Assembly (NCBI RefSeq): GCF_007475365.1
Contig: NZ_CP034442.1
Coordinates: 868,001 to 932,000, forward strand
DNA from: Streptococcus oralis subsp. dentisani
GTDB lineage: Bacteria; Bacillota; Bacilli; Lactobacillales; Streptococcaceae
Direction: 5' to 3'
Length of the DNA: 64,000 nucleotides
In this document: in pieces, positions 25,851-35,845 of the stretch
Numbering within the stretch: the stretch's first letter is position 1
Layout: every line of letters begins with the position of its first letter
Made by a program: the position numbers and the translations under genes
The notes under the pieces: model-generated
Told to the model about the DNA's origin: nothing
Databases searched by the model: none
The model's input: only the letters and a program-made list of their open reading frames with translations

Positions 25851-25872
25851 AGCAAACTCCGTCGAGTTTGCT
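25851..25872 (-). terminator. Terminator after clpP
   Basis: Nine-base perfect stem (agcaaactc / gagtttgct), 4-base loop, followed by TTTTTTT on the minus strand. Confidence 0.9.
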
Positions 25873-25883
25873 TTCTAGGTTGC

Positions 25884-26474
25884 TTAGCTTAAAGAATTAT
25901 TGGCCATGATTTCATCAATAAAGCCATATTCGAGCGTTTCTTGGGCACTCATCCAGTAATCACGTTCAGCATCCGCGTGAATTTGCTCAACTGATTTACC
26001 TGAGTTATCTGCAAGGATTTGCTCCAAAGTCTTACGAGTTTTAAGCAAGTGCTCTGCAGCGATTGCCATATCTGTCTGTTGGGTACCACCACCTGTACCA
26101 CCCATTGGTTGGTGAATCATGTACTCTGCATTTGGAAGCATGAAGCGTTTGCCTTTTGCACCACTTGATGCAATAACAGTCCCCATAGATGCAGCCATCC
26201 CCATAACGATTGTTTGGACATCAGCCTTGATAAAGTTCATGGTATCAACAATTGCCAAACCAGCCGAAACAGAACCTCCAGGTGTGTTGACATAAAGGTA
26301 AATATCTTTTGTGCTGTCTTGGGCATCCAAGAAGAGTAATTGGGCAATAACTGAGTTGGCCATATTATCTTCGACTGGCCCAGTTAGCATGATGATGCGG
26401 TCTTTCAGAAGACGAGAGTAAATGTCATAGGAACGTTCTCCACGGCTTGTTTGTTCAATAACTACAGGAATCAT
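25884..26474 (-). CDS. clpP: ATP-dependent Clp protease proteolytic subunit
   Basis: 196 residues, standard length. The serine-protease triad is visible as Ser96 (GMAASMG), His121 (MIHQP) and Asp172 (ERDYW). It forms the 14-mer degradation chamber that works with ClpC/ClpE/ClpX on misfolded and regulatory proteins. It has its own sigma-A promoter overlapped by a perfect CtsR operator, so it belongs to the heat-shock regulon. Confidence 0.97.
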   Translation of the reverse strand: MIPVVIEQTSRGERSYDIYSRLLKDRIIMLTGPVEDNMANSVIAQLLFLDAQDSTKDIYLYVNTPGGSVSAGLAIVDTMNFIKADVQTIVMGMAASMGTVIASSGAKGKRFMLPNAEYMIHQPMGGTGGGTQQTDMAIAAEHLLKTRKTLEQILADNSGKSVEQIHADAERDYWMSAQETLEYGFIDEIMANNSLS

Positions 26475-26528
26475 TCATTTCTCCTTTTAATGTTGAATTT
26501 TCTTAGTCATGCGACTCAATACAGAACT

Positions 26529-26558
26529 ATTATATCTTTTTGGTCAAAAAAGGTCAAA
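26529..26558 (-). promoter_or_regulatory. clpP promoter with CtsR operator
   Basis: Minus strand: TTGACC (26552-26557), 17-base spacer, TATAAT (26529-26534). The plus strand shows GGTCAAA-AAA-GGTCAAA at 26542-26558, the exact heptad direct repeat bound by CtsR, covering the -35 and spacer. Confidence 0.93.
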
Positions 26559-26652
26559 TTTTTGCTCTATACTATCGACAGAATCAAAAATTCAACCTCC
26601 TCGCGAAATTAGAAACATCCTCCAATTTCATCTTTAAGACTCTATCTGAGTC

Positions 26653-27282
26653 TTATTTCGTACCGAACAAGCGGTCTCCAGCATCTCCGAGACCTGGAAC
26701 AATATAGCCATGTTCATTCAAGTGTTCGTCCAGAGCTGCTGTAAAGATTTCGACATCTGGGTGAGCTGCTTGAAGAGCTTTCACTCCTTCTGGAGCAGCT
26801 ACTAGGCAGACAAACTTGATATTTGATGCGCCACGTTTTTTAAGCGAGTCAACAGCCAAGATAGCTGATCCACCTGTTGCCAACATTGGATCAACGACAA
26901 AGATTTGACGTTGGTCAATGTCCTCAGGCAATTTCACCAAGTATTCAACTGGTTGAAGGGTTTCTTCATCACGGTACATACCAATGTGCCCAACTTTTGC
27001 TGCTGGAACCAAGCTCAAGAGTCCATCTACCATCCCGATACCTGCACGCAAGATTGGGACAATCGCCAATTTTTTACCAGCCAATTGTTTTTGAACGGTC
27101 TTTGTGATAGGTGTTTCGATTTCCACGTCTTCAAGTGGAAGATCACGAAGTACTTCATATCCCATCAACATTGCAATCTCGTCTACTAGTTCACGAAAAG
27201 CTTTTGTAGAAGTATCTGTACGACGCAAGATTGACAATTTATGTTGAATGAGTGGATGATTAATGACTTCAATTTTTCCCAT
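26653..27282 (-). CDS. upp: Uracil phosphoribosyltransferase
   Basis: 209 residues from [17 protein letters not shown]. An upstream in-frame ATG (27303) is rejected because it falls in the leader, and the family starts at MGK. The PRPP-binding motif [17 protein letters not shown] is intact, as is the uracil-binding C-terminus [17 protein letters not shown]. It salvages uracil to UMP. An own -10 (TATAAT, 27316-27321) overlaps the tail of the comEB terminator. Confidence 0.96.
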   Translation of the reverse strand: MGKIEVINHPLIQHKLSILRRTDTSTKAFRELVDEIAMLMGYEVLRDLPLEDVEIETPITKTVQKQLAGKKLAIVPILRAGIGMVDGLLSLVPAAKVGHIGMYRDEETLQPVEYLVKLPEDIDQRQIFVVDPMLATGGSAILAVDSLKKRGASNIKFVCLVAAPEGVKALQAAHPDVEIFTAALDEHLNEHGYIVPGLGDAGDRLFGTK

Positions 27283-27330
27283 TTTCTGAGTTCCTTCTTT
27301 CAATTTATTCTTCTTATTATATCAAAAAAC

Positions 27331-27352
27331 GGTTTAAAAAGCTTTCTAAACC
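27331..27352 (-). terminator. Terminator after comEB
   Basis: ggttta / taaacc stem with a 10-base AT-rich loop, followed by TTTTTTG on the minus strand. Confidence 0.7.
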
Positions 27353-27370
27353 ATTTATTTTTATTAATTT

Positions 27371-27838
27371 TTAAATCAAATCTGCCTCTTGGAGAGCTGT
27401 CTGAACAGTCTCTAATGGTAAATGGGTCAACTCAGTGCCTTTTTCTTGATAAAGGTACTGAGCATAGTCATCCATTCGGTACTGGTTGATATAGACTACA
27501 CGTTTGCAACCAACTTGTAGCAGTTGTTTGGTGCAGTTCAGACAAGGGAAATGGGTCACATAGGCTGTAAAACCTCTGGGAACCCCTCGTTCAGCTCCTT
27601 GCAAGATGGCATTGACCTCGGCGTGAAGTGTTCGGACACAATGACCTTCAATGACTAAACAGTCGTGATCAATACAGTGCTCCGTTCCTGATACGGAACC
27701 ATTGTAGCCTGTTGAAATGACCTTATTGTCCTTAACTAGGACAGCTCCCACTTTAGCACGTTTACAGGTTGAACGATTGGCAATCAGTAAAGCCTGGGCT
27801 GCAAAGTACTCATCCCAAGCCAGTCTTTTTTCTGTCAT
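27371..27838 (-). CDS. comEB: Deoxycytidylate/cytidine deaminase family protein (ComEB-like)
   Basis: 155 residues. Zinc-site motifs of dCMP deaminases: HAEVNAIL (His and catalytic Glu) and PCLNCTKQLLQ (two Cys ligands). An additional Cys/His set (CIDHDC, GHCVRTLHAE) is also typical of dCMP deaminases. It converts dCMP to dUMP for thymidylate synthesis. The comEB name comes from the B. subtilis competence operon, but the enzyme is not itself needed for uptake. It follows the TetR gene by 18 bases, so the two are likely co-transcribed. Confidence 0.92.
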   Translation of the reverse strand: MTEKRLAWDEYFAAQALLIANRSTCKRAKVGAVLVKDNKVISTGYNGSVSGTEHCIDHDCLVIEGHCVRTLHAEVNAILQGAERGVPRGFTAYVTHFPCLNCTKQLLQVGCKRVVYINQYRMDDYAQYLYQEKGTELTHLPLETVQTALQEADLI

Positions 27839-27856
27839 GACTCTTCTCCTTTTCCT

Positions 27857-28414
27857 TTATTTTTTGAAAAATGGCAAGCGTAAATCGGCAATCTTTTCAG
27901 CTGGAACCTTCATGCCATCCTTGATCCATTTAAGCAGAACCGATACGATGGCAGAGCTCCAAAACGAATGAAGGTAGCTGCTAACGCCTTTTGACTTTCC
28001 GTGGTATTTTTCTAGAAATTCCTGCATGGCTTGGACAAAAATCTTTTCCAAATGGTAGTCCAGAGCAAGTTGAATAACCTTGGCTTCTTTCTTTGCTGCG
28101 CGGAAAAGGTGAACCCAGACCAGATAAAGGTCTGTTTTGACATCGTAGTGGCTCAACTGTTCCATGATATTATGAACACTGCGTTTAAAGACGCTTTCCA
28201 AAATCTCTTCTTTGGAGTCATAGTTACGATAAAAGGCAGCGCGTGAGACACCCGCCCGCTTGACCAACTCTGAGATACTAATCTTAGCCAAGTCTTTTTT
28301 CTCTAGAAGTTGCAAAAGCGCCGTCTCGATCGCTTCTCTGGTCAAAAAATTGGATTCTTGATTTGATTTTCTGAGATTTTCAAGAGATTTTTCAGATATT
28401 TTACGTTCAGACAT
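27857..28414 (-). CDS. TetR/AcrR family transcriptional regulator
   Basis: 185 residues. N-terminal HTH (about 28-70) with LAKISISELVKRAGVSRAAFYRNYDSKEEIL, the TetR signature; the rest is an all-helical ligand domain that I cannot assign. It is divergent from degV, and the 124-base spacer contains an 8+9+8 inverted repeat that is a plausible operator. Target genes may include degV and the TetR-comEB unit itself. Confidence 0.88.
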   Translation of the reverse strand: MSERKISEKSLENLRKSNQESNFLTREAIETALLQLLEKKDLAKISISELVKRAGVSRAAFYRNYDSKEEILESVFKRSVHNIMEQLSHYDVKTDLYLVWVHLFRAAKKEAKVIQLALDYHLEKIFVQAMQEFLEKYHGKSKGVSSYLHSFWSSAIVSVLLKWIKDGMKVPAEKIADLRLPFFKK

Positions 28415-28476
28415 AACAATTTCTTTCTACTTGTGACAACAGAGAGGTGGTACTTTTGTTTCAAGGGCTTTCATGA

Positions 28477-28525
28477 TATAATTGTAAAAAAAGACAGAAC
28501 CTTTGTCAATGTATAAGTGACAAAG
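28477..28525 (+). promoter_or_regulatory. degV promoter and candidate TetR operator
   Basis: Extended -10 TGATATAAT (TATAAT at 28477-28482) followed by CTTTGTCA-N9-TGACAAAG at 28501-28525, a perfect inverted repeat between the start site and the degV ribosome binding site. A related TTGTGACAA sequence lies near 28431-28440 on the TetR side. Operator role is inferred from position and symmetry. Confidence 0.65.
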
Positions 28526-28538
28526 ATGGAGAATTTCT

Positions 28539-29384
28539 ATGACTTGGAAGATTGTGGCTGACTCGGGTTGTGATTATCGTCAATTGGTAACTCCCGCTAT
28601 TGATACTGAATTTGTTAGTGTTCCTTTAACCATTCAAGTAGCTGATCAGGTCTTTATCGATGATGCCAATCTTAACATTGACCACATGATGGAAACCATG
28701 TATGCGACTTCTGAGGCTTCAAAATCAGCTTGTCCTAGCCCTGATGATTACTTGCGTGCATTTGAAGGTGCTAAGCATATCTTTGTCGTTACTATCACTG
28801 GTACCCTTTCTGGTAGCCATAATAGTGCACAGCTCGCTAAAAATATTTACCTCGAAGAACACCCTGACACTCAGATTCATGTGATTGATAGTTTATCTGC
28901 AGGTGGGGAAGTTGACTTGCTCGTAGAAAAATTAAACGACTTGATTGACCAAGGACTTTCTCATGAGGAAGTTGTTGAAGCTATTACAGCCTACCAAGAA
29001 AAAACGAAGTTGCTTTTTGTCCTTGCTAAGGTAGATAACTTGGTAAAAAATGGTCGTTTGAGCAAGCTTATCGGTACGGTCGTTGGCCTTCTCAACATCC
29101 GTATGGTTGGGGAAGCAAGTGAAACTGGAACCCTAGAGCTTCTTCAAAAAGCTCGTGGTGCTAAAAAGTCCCTTCAAGCAGCCTATGAAGAACTCATCAA
29201 GGCTGGCTATGATGGTGGTCGTATCGTCATGGCTCATCGCAGCAATGAAAGATTCTGTCAGCAATTATCAGACCGCTTGCTGGAAACATTCCCACAAGCC
29301 AATATCAAAATCGTTCCAACATCTGGCCTCTGTAGTTTTTATGCAGAAGATGGCGGTTTGTTGATGGGGTATGAAATCAACTAA
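28539..29384 (+). CDS. DegV family fatty-acid-binding protein
   Basis: 281 residues, standard DegV length: KIVADSGCDY at the N-terminus, the central TGTLSGSHNSAQLA fatty-acid pocket loop, and the terminal SFYAEDGGLLMGYE. DegV proteins (FakB type) bind acyl chains and present them to the FakA kinase for phospholipid synthesis; several paralogues differ in fatty-acid preference. First gene of the only plus-strand run here, ended by a strong terminator. Confidence 0.93.
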   Translation: MTWKIVADSGCDYRQLVTPAIDTEFVSVPLTIQVADQVFIDDANLNIDHMMETMYATSEASKSACPSPDDYLRAFEGAKHIFVVTITGTLSGSHNSAQLAKNIYLEEHPDTQIHVIDSLSAGGEVDLLVEKLNDLIDQGLSHEEVVEAITAYQEKTKLLFVLAKVDNLVKNGRLSKLIGTVVGLLNIRMVGEASETGTLELLQKARGAKKSLQAAYEELIKAGYDGGRIVMAHRSNERFCQQLSDRLLETFPQANIKIVPTSGLCSFYAEDGGLLMGYEIN

Positions 29385-29393
29385 GATCATTAG

Positions 29394-30623
<1,230 letters not shown>

Positions 30624-30636
30624 GAAAGGAAGTTCT

Positions 30637-31158
30637 TTGGAACATATTATTTTACTGAGAGGCATTACTCCTAATGGAAAAAATGCTATCCCGAAAATGT
30701 CTTATTTGATAGATATTTTAACAGAAGCTGGGTTTCAGCACGTTCGAACCTATATTCAAAGTGGGAATATCATTCTTGAAAGTGACTTAGATTTAGAAGA
30801 AATACGAGAACGTGTTCATACTCTGATAAAGGAAAAAATTGGGGCCGACTTAAAAATGGTTATCAAGAATAAGAATGATTTTGAAAAGATTGTTCATGAG
30901 AATCCGTTTAGAGAAGACTATCTTCATGATCGTGTGCATGTGATCCTTTATCAGGGATTTATCCAAAGTCTGCCATTAGAAAATTTGAAAGCTGACTACG
31001 GTGAGGAAGAAATTTGTGTAGGCGATCACTGTCTCTACCTCTATCTCCCTAGAACTGCAAAACGAAAAAAGCTCAATACCAACTATCTTGAAAAACTGTT
31101 TGGCGTGGATCTGACCATGAGAAAGCTAAATGTAGTGGAAAAGTTACTAACAAAATAG
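30637..31158 (+). CDS. DUF1697 family protein, TTG start
   Basis: 173 residues; the predicted start is TTG at 30637, preceded by AAAGGAAG at the right spacing. The sequence reads M(TTG)EHIILLRGITPNGKNAIPKMSYLIDILTEAGFQHVRTYIQSGNIIL when wrapped in family terms: LLRGI near the start and YIQSGNI are the DUF1697 hallmarks. Cytoplasmic; function unknown. It lies 13 bases after the flavoprotein gene. Confidence 0.85.
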   Translation: MEHIILLRGITPNGKNAIPKMSYLIDILTEAGFQHVRTYIQSGNIILESDLDLEEIRERVHTLIKEKIGADLKMVIKNKNDFEKIVHENPFREDYLHDRVHVILYQGFIQSLPLENLKADYGEEEICVGDHCLYLYLPRTAKRKKLNTNYLEKLFGVDLTMRKLNVVEKLLTK

Positions 31159-31167
31159 GAGAACAAG

Positions 31168-31623
31168 ATGAACAGACGCGAAACAGTCGAATTTGTCAAC
31201 ATGTGCATGATTAAAAACGGAGATAAGGTTCTGGTTCAAGATCGAGTTAGTCCCGACTGGCCCGGTATTACCTTTCCCGGTGGTCATGTAGAGCGTGGGG
31301 AATCTTTTACCGAGGCAGTTATCAGAGAAGTCAAAGAAGAAACTGGACTGACCATATCCAAACCTCAACTTTGTGGTATCAAAGACTGGTACGATGACGG
31401 GGATTATCGGTATGTCGTCCTTTTTTACAAGACAGAACACTTTACTGGTGAACTCCAATCTTCAGATGAAGGTACTGTTTGGTGGGAAGAATTTGAAAAT
31501 CTGTCTCATCTGAAACTTGCAACTGAGGATATGTCAGACATGCTGCGTGTTTTTTTAGAAGACGATCTCAGTGAATTCTTTTACTACAAAGACGGTGACG
31601 ACTGGCTTTATGAGTTAAAATAA
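31168..31623 (+). CDS. Nudix hydrolase (MutT/8-oxo-dGTP diphosphatase-like)
   Basis: 151 residues. Nudix box intact: GGHVERGESFTEAVIREVKEETGL (G-x5-E-x7-REUXEEXGU, shown here across about residues 38-60). Substrate is some nucleoside diphosphate linked to a moiety X; 8-oxo-dGTP sanitation is the common assignment but is not proven by sequence. Last gene of the plus-strand group, ended by a long bidirectional terminator. Confidence 0.9.
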   Translation: MNRRETVEFVNMCMIKNGDKVLVQDRVSPDWPGITFPGGHVERGESFTEAVIREVKEETGLTISKPQLCGIKDWYDDGDYRYVVLFYKTEHFTGELQSSDEGTVWWEEFENLSHLKLATEDMSDMLRVFLEDDLSEFFYYKDGDDWLYELK

Positions 31624-31635
31624 AAGAGCAGAAAA

Positions 31636-31681
31636 AAATGACCTGAGCTTCAAAAGTTAAATTTTGAAGCTCAGGTCATTT
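31636..31681. terminator. Bidirectional terminator between convergent Nudix and GNAT genes
   Basis: Perfect 20-base stem with a 6-base loop; A-rich on the left and T-rich on the right flank, so it can serve both the plus-strand Nudix gene and the minus-strand acetyltransferase gene. The stop of the latter (31683) is right next to it. Confidence 0.93.
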
Positions 31682-31682
31682 C

Positions 31683-32228
31683 TTAGTCCTTTTTAATCTG
31701 ATAATAAATAAGGTCCGCAACGTAGTCTTTTCTCTCCACACCATTGGTAATGGTTTTTAGATAAGACATTCCCGCTTTTTCCATCACACGGCCTGAAGCT
31801 GGGTTGAGACTGGCATATCGTGCTCTGACTTTTTGAAAACCTGCTTGAGTAAAACAAAAGTCTAACACAGCTTTCAAGGCCTCTGTCATCATACCTCGGC
31901 CCCAATAGTTTTTTCCTAAAACATACCCAATTTCACAATAAGAATCATTCTCATCTATTTCAACGATACTGATATCTCCTATCACATGCTCAGGATCTTC
32001 TTTGAGACAAATGGCCCATTTGAAATAGTGGAGATTGGCATAGGAGGCAACCCAATTTCGAATCGAATTCCGAGTCACCTCTACATCAGGATGGGGATCC
32101 CAGGTAAGATAGGTCAGATTCTCAGCAGATGAAGCCCAATTTTGAAACATGGCTTCCGCATCATTCTCCACAAATCTTCTCAAAATCAAACGTTCTGTCT
32201 GTAATATTTGCGTACCGATTGCTTTCAT
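31683..32228 (-). CDS. GNAT acetyltransferase, RimJ/RimL type
   Basis: 181 residues. Starts with the typical ILQTERLILRRFVENDAEAMF, contains EIGYVLGKNYWGRGMMTEALKAVL (acetyl-CoA pyrophosphate loop), and ends with the N-P-A-S-GRVMEKAGM motif. Members acetylate ribosomal-protein N-termini, amino acids or drugs; the target here is unknown. Standalone gene. Confidence 0.9.
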   Translation of the reverse strand: MKAIGTQILQTERLILRRFVENDAEAMFQNWASSAENLTYLTWDPHPDVEVTRNSIRNWVASYANLHYFKWAICLKEDPEHVIGDISIVEIDENDSYCEIGYVLGKNYWGRGMMTEALKAVLDFCFTQAGFQKVRARYASLNPASGRVMEKAGMSYLKTITNGVERKDYVADLIYYQIKKD

Positions 32229-32305
32229 GACACTGCCTCACTTTCTGATATATGGTTCTCTGTCAAATCTCCATTGAAACTTGTTTTTGCTTTCGAATCT
32301 CAATG

Positions 32306-32485
32306 CTCAAGCTAAAAATATCCACTGGGCCTCCTCGTTTTCCTGTTTCTAGACTCGGGGTAAAAAGGCCCCCCGGACCTTCTTCGCTTTCTCATTTCTA
32401 GGCTCAGGGTAAAAACCTCCACTGGAGGTTCCTCGTTTTCCCGTTTCTAGACTCGGGCTGAAAACCTCCACTGGAGGTTTTCACT
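32306..32485. repeat. Four tandem terminator-like repeats behind nadE
   Basis: Units of 48-49 bases start at 32306, 32354, 32403 and 32452, each reading CTC(A/G)(A/G)G-TAAAAA, a hairpin (CCTCCACTGGAGG or GGCCCCCCGGACC type), CTCGTTTTC-like, and GTTTCTAG. The last unit adjoins the nadE stop and forms its terminator (aacctccactggaggtt on the minus strand with a TTTTC tail). The outer units have mismatched stems, as expected of older copies. This fills the 252-base gap 32229-32480. Confidence 0.8.
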
Positions 32486-33305
32486 CCCAAAAGTCATCAA
32501 ATACGGTGATGGGTAGGTGGCGTTTATGTTGGCCTTTGTGCCACCAGTTTTCAATAGTCGCTTGGGCTTCTGGGCTGATTGTTTTGCCTTCTAGGTAATC
32601 ATCAATTTCATTGTAAGTGACTCCAAGTGCGACTTCGTCTGCAATACCTGGTTTTTCTTCTTCCAAATCTGCTGTTGGGATTTTTTCATAAAGTGCTGGG
32701 TCTGCACCAAGTTCCTTCAAAAGTTGTTTTCCTTGGCGTTTATTGAGGCGGTAAAGAGGGAGAATGTCTGCACCACCGTCACCAAACTTGGTAAAAAAGC
32801 CTGTGATATTTTCCGCAGCATGGTCTGTTCCAATGACCGCTCCGCTATGGGCACCCGCAAGAGCATATTGGGCAATCATACGACTACGAGCTTTAATATT
32901 GCCCTTGTTAAAGTCTGAAACAGGACTTCCTGCCGCTTCAACTGCAGCTGTCATGGCATCAGCTGATTCCTTGATATTCACAACCAAGCTGACATCTGGT
33001 TGGATGAAAGCAAGAGCTTTTTGAGCATCTGCTTCATCAGCTTGCACGCCATATGGTAGACGGACAGCGATAAATTGGTAGCTGTCATCTCCTGTCTCAG
33101 CTCGCATTTCTTCCATCGCTAATTGCGCCAAGCGCCCTGCCAAGGTTGAGTCTTGTCCTCCAGAAATCCCTAGTACAAAGGTTTTGAGGAAGGGGTGTTT
33201 TTTCAAGTATCTCTTTAAGAAATCAATCGAACGACGAATTTCCTCCTGGGCGTCAATCACTGGTTTAACCCCTAGTTGCTGGATAATGGTTTCTTGCAAA
33301 CTCAT
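32481..33305 (-). CDS. nadE: NH3-dependent NAD+ synthetase
   Basis: 274 residues. ATP-pyrophosphatase P-loop SGGQDST (48-54), nicotinic-acid-adenine-dinucleotide contact [23 protein letters not shown], and the conserved C-terminal K(G/R)QHKRHLP. It has no glutaminase domain, so ammonia is the nitrogen donor. It overlaps pncB by 4 bases (ATGA), making a two-gene nicotinate-to-NAD salvage operon (the adenylyltransferase NadD is elsewhere). Confidence 0.96.
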   Translation of the reverse strand: MSLQETIIQQLGVKPVIDAQEEIRRSIDFLKRYLKKHPFLKTFVLGISGGQDSTLAGRLAQLAMEEMRAETGDDSYQFIAVRLPYGVQADEADAQKALAFIQPDVSLVVNIKESADAMTAAVEAAGSPVSDFNKGNIKARSRMIAQYALAGAHSGAVIGTDHAAENITGFFTKFGDGGADILPLYRLNKRQGKQLLKELGADPALYEKIPTADLEEEKPGIADEVALGVTYNEIDDYLEGKTISPEAQATIENWWHKGQHKRHLPITVFDDFWE

Positions 33306-34762
33306 TCTTCTTCTCCTTCGCCAAGAGCTTCCTTGCGCATCTTGTCAATCAAGTCCATCTTATCTTGCCAAATATCACGCGCCAAATCTACTGGATAGTG
33401 CTGTGGATTGAGTACCCGTTTATACTCATCCCAAAGCTTGTCAAATTCCTTACGGGCATAGGCCTGAATGTCAGTCAAACTAGGCAAGTCATAAACTAAT
33501 TTCCCTGCTTTGAAGATATCCACCAAGAGAGGAACGGCATCAAAGTTTCGAACGGTCTTCTTAATGTAAGTATAGGTCGGATGGAACATTTTGATTTCAG
33601 TCATGCTGGCAACATCCACACCGTCATAGGTGATGTAGTCACCTTCTGACTTGCCTTTTTCACGACTGGTAATGCGCCATACCTGCTTCTTACCTGGTGT
33701 CGATACTTTTTCAGCATTGCTTGAAAGCTTTATGGTATTGCGCATCTTACCAGTTTCATCTTCGATAGCTACAATCTTATAAACCGCTCCAAGAGCAGGC
33801 TGATCATAGGCCGTAATCAGCTTGGTACCTACTCCCCAAACGTCAATCTTAGCGTGTTGCATTTTGAGGTTAAGGATGGTATTTTCATCGAGGTCATTAG
33901 AAGCGTAAATTTTGGCATCTGGATATCCAGCCTCATCTAACTGTTGACGGACTTTCTTGGAAATGTAGGCAATGTCCCCAGAGTCGATCCGCACACCCAT
34001 AAAGTTAATCTGATCACCCAGCTCACGCGCCACCTGAATGGCAGCTGGCACACCGATTCGCAACGTGTCATAAGTATCTACTAGAAAGACACAGTCACGA
34101 TGGGTCGCCGCATAAGCCTTGAAGGCTTCATAGTCGTTTCCATAAACTTGTACCAAGGCATGGGCATGAGTCCCCAAGACAGGAATATCAAAGAGTTTAC
34201 CAGCACGCACGTTGCTGGTTCCATTGGCGCCACCAATCACGGCTGCGCGTGTTCCCCAGATAGCCGCATCCATTTCTTGCGCACGACGTGTCCCAAACTC
34301 CATCAAAGGTTCATCTTCAATAACCGAACGAATACGAGCTGCCTTAGTAGCCACCAAGGTCTGGTAGTTGACGATATTCAAAAGAGCCGTTTCGACCAAC
34401 TGACATTGGGCTAGAGGGCCTTCCACCTGCACAATCGGTTCATTAGCAAAGACCAAATCCCCTTCTTGGGCAGAACGAACGGTCAACTCCAACTGGAAAT
34501 TGCGAAGGTAATCCAAGAATGCTCCATGATAGCCTAGCGACTCCAAGTAGTCAATATCACTATCTGAAAAGCGTAAGTCTTTAAGATAATGTACAATTCT
34601 TTCCAAACCAGCAAAAACCGCATAACCGTTGTTAAATGGTTGCTGGCGGAAGTAAACTTCAAAGACCGCCTTCTTATTGTGAATCCCTTGGTCAAAGTAA
34701 ACTTGCATCATATTAATCTGGTACAAGTCCGTGTGCAATGTCAAACTATCATCTGGATACAT
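33302..34762 (-). CDS. pncB: Nicotinate phosphoribosyltransferase
   Basis: 486 residues from [23 protein letters not shown]. The longer reading from 34849 is rejected because its ATG lies upstream of the promoter's -10 (34838-34843), while a good AAGAAGGAAGAAGG site precedes 34762. Conserved [14 protein letters not shown], and DSGDI stretches mark the phosphoribosyl-transfer site. It makes nicotinate mononucleotide from nicotinate and PRPP, the entry to the Preiss-Handler pathway completed by the adjoining nadE. Confidence 0.95.
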   Translation of the reverse strand: MYPDDSLTLHTDLYQINMMQVYFDQGIHNKKAVFEVYFRQQPFNNGYAVFAGLERIVHYLKDLRFSDSDIDYLESLGYHGAFLDYLRNFQLELTVRSAQEGDLVFANEPIVQVEGPLAQCQLVETALLNIVNYQTLVATKAARIRSVIEDEPLMEFGTRRAQEMDAAIWGTRAAVIGGANGTSNVRAGKLFDIPVLGTHAHALVQVYGNDYEAFKAYAATHRDCVFLVDTYDTLRIGVPAAIQVARELGDQINFMGVRIDSGDIAYISKKVRQQLDEAGYPDAKIYASNDLDENTILNLKMQHAKIDVWGVGTKLITAYDQPALGAVYKIVAIEDETGKMRNTIKLSSNAEKVSTPGKKQVWRITSREKGKSEGDYITYDGVDVASMTEIKMFHPTYTYIKKTVRNFDAVPLLVDIFKAGKLVYDLPSLTDIQAYARKEFDKLWDEYKRVLNPQHYPVDLARDIWQDKMDLIDKMRKEALGEGEEE

Positions 34763-34837
34763 CTGTTTTCCTTCTTCCTTCTTTATAAAGGTATGAACGT
34801 ATTCTACCACTTTCACACCATCCGATAAATCAGTACT

Positions 34838-34866
34838 ATTATAACACATTTTACCGAGATTGATAA
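34838..34866 (-). promoter_or_regulatory. pncB-nadE promoter
   Basis: Minus strand: TTATCA, 17-base spacer, TATAAT (34838-34843). Decides the pncB start. Confidence 0.7.
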
Positions 34867-34878
34867 AAAGCTAACAAG

Positions 34879-35367
34879 CTATTCTCCATTCTCCAGTTCA
34901 TCTATATCTTGCTCAAACTTTTTTTGAGCCCATTCGCCATAACTTTTAAGGCCGAGATTGCCGATAAAAACCCAAGGAAGGTAAATCAGATAAGTAATGA
35001 CCCAAGCAGACAAGTATTTAAAATTCAGAGGATTGTGCTGATAAATTTCGATATTGAATTGATAATTCTGCAACATCAAGAGAGTCGTAATAGCGAGAGT
35101 CACCAGCAAGCACCCTACAATCGTAAAATGAAAACGACTATAGTAGGTCACTCCAAGTTGTCGTGCACGATTGAAAAAGAAGAAAATTCCTAAAAGAAGG
35201 GTAACCAGAAGAATATCAGGATTAAAAAGAGCAGGTGCTAATACAGCCACCAAATAACTTAGAAGAATGAGCCCGATAAACACATGAAAAGACTCTGTCC
35301 CAGCTTTGTTAATCAGTTGTTCTTCTCTTTCGTCTAATAATTGATAATAAAAAAATCTATTTTTCAT
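34879..35367 (-). CDS. Four-helix membrane protein of the CylR2-like module (second)
   Basis: 162 residues with a charged N-terminal part (YYQLLDEREEQLINKAGTE) and about four hydrophobic helices (about 26-45, 48-66, 78-98, 122-142). No enzymatic motif is visible and I do not recognise a named family. The start overlaps the previous gene's end: stop codon TAG and ATGAAAAATAG share bases, so translation is coupled. Such membrane proteins next to small XRE regulators often control or are controlled by the regulator. Confidence 0.8.
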   Translation of the reverse strand: MKNRFFYYQLLDEREEQLINKAGTESFHVFIGLILLSYLVAVLAPALFNPDILLVTLLLGIFFFFNRARQLGVTYYSRFHFTIVGCLLVTLAITTLLMLQNYQFNIEIYQHNPLNFKYLSAWVITYLIYLPWVFIGNLGLKSYGEWAQKKFEQDIDELENGE

Positions 35368-35382
35368 CTTCTTCCTCCCAAA
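35356..35382. repeat. Translational-coupling junction, copy 1 of 2
   Basis: 27 bases identical to 35819-35845. They encode WEEEDEK-stop of one gene and, in another frame, the ribosome binding site and first codons (MKNR) of the next gene. Confidence 0.88.
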
Positions 35383-35830
35383 CTTGCTGATTTCTGCGAT
35401 TCAAGTATAGGATAACTCTATCCATAGAATAACTCCCAACGAGATAGATGATAACTGCTAGAACCACTTTTAGAGAGTACTTCCAAGTCAATAGACTGAC
35501 CAGTTCCTCGCGATTGCCTACGATATCAATCAATAAAATCACTATAGAAAATCCCAAAGCAGATAAAATTCTTTCTTTTCCAGTATTCTCAACAATATCT
35601 CGAATATCAATTCCCACATACATGCGGCGAATAATGGCATACAAACCTACTCCAATCAATAAAAGTAATTCTGGTGAATAGGATAGAAGCGTTAAATTAA
35701 AAATATAAACTTTGGCAAAAATTTCCAGTGCCAAAAATAGGCACATTCCCAAAAGAATTTCTCCTGAAATCTTTCCATCCAATTTTTCCGTACGTTCATC
35801 TTTGATAACAAGTTTTTTTCTATTTTTCAT
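35357..35830 (-). CDS. Four-helix membrane protein of the CylR2-like module (first)
   Basis: 157 residues with the same plan as its neighbour: charged start (KKLVIKDERTEKLDGKISGEI), then about four hydrophobic helices. The C-terminus is WEEEDEK, identical to that of the upstream regulator, because both genes end in the same 27-base junction that also supplies the next gene's GGGAGG site and start. The two membrane proteins may be distant duplicates. Confidence 0.8.
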   Translation of the reverse strand: MKNRKKLVIKDERTEKLDGKISGEILLGMCLFLALEIFAKVYIFNLTLLSYSPELLLLIGVGLYAIIRRMYVGIDIRDIVENTGKERILSALGFSIVILLIDIVGNREELVSLLTWKYSLKVVLAVIIYLVGSYSMDRVILYLNRRNQQVWEEEDEK

Positions 35831-35845
35831 CTTCTTCCTCCCAAA
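35819..35845. repeat. Translational-coupling junction, copy 2 of 2
   Basis: Exact copy of 35356-35382 at the regulator-membrane protein boundary. Confidence 0.88.

Noticed and set aside
34763..34849. Extra 29 N-terminal residues for PncB
   Set aside because: The ATG at 34849 is upstream of the -10 box and the family begins [15 protein letters not shown].
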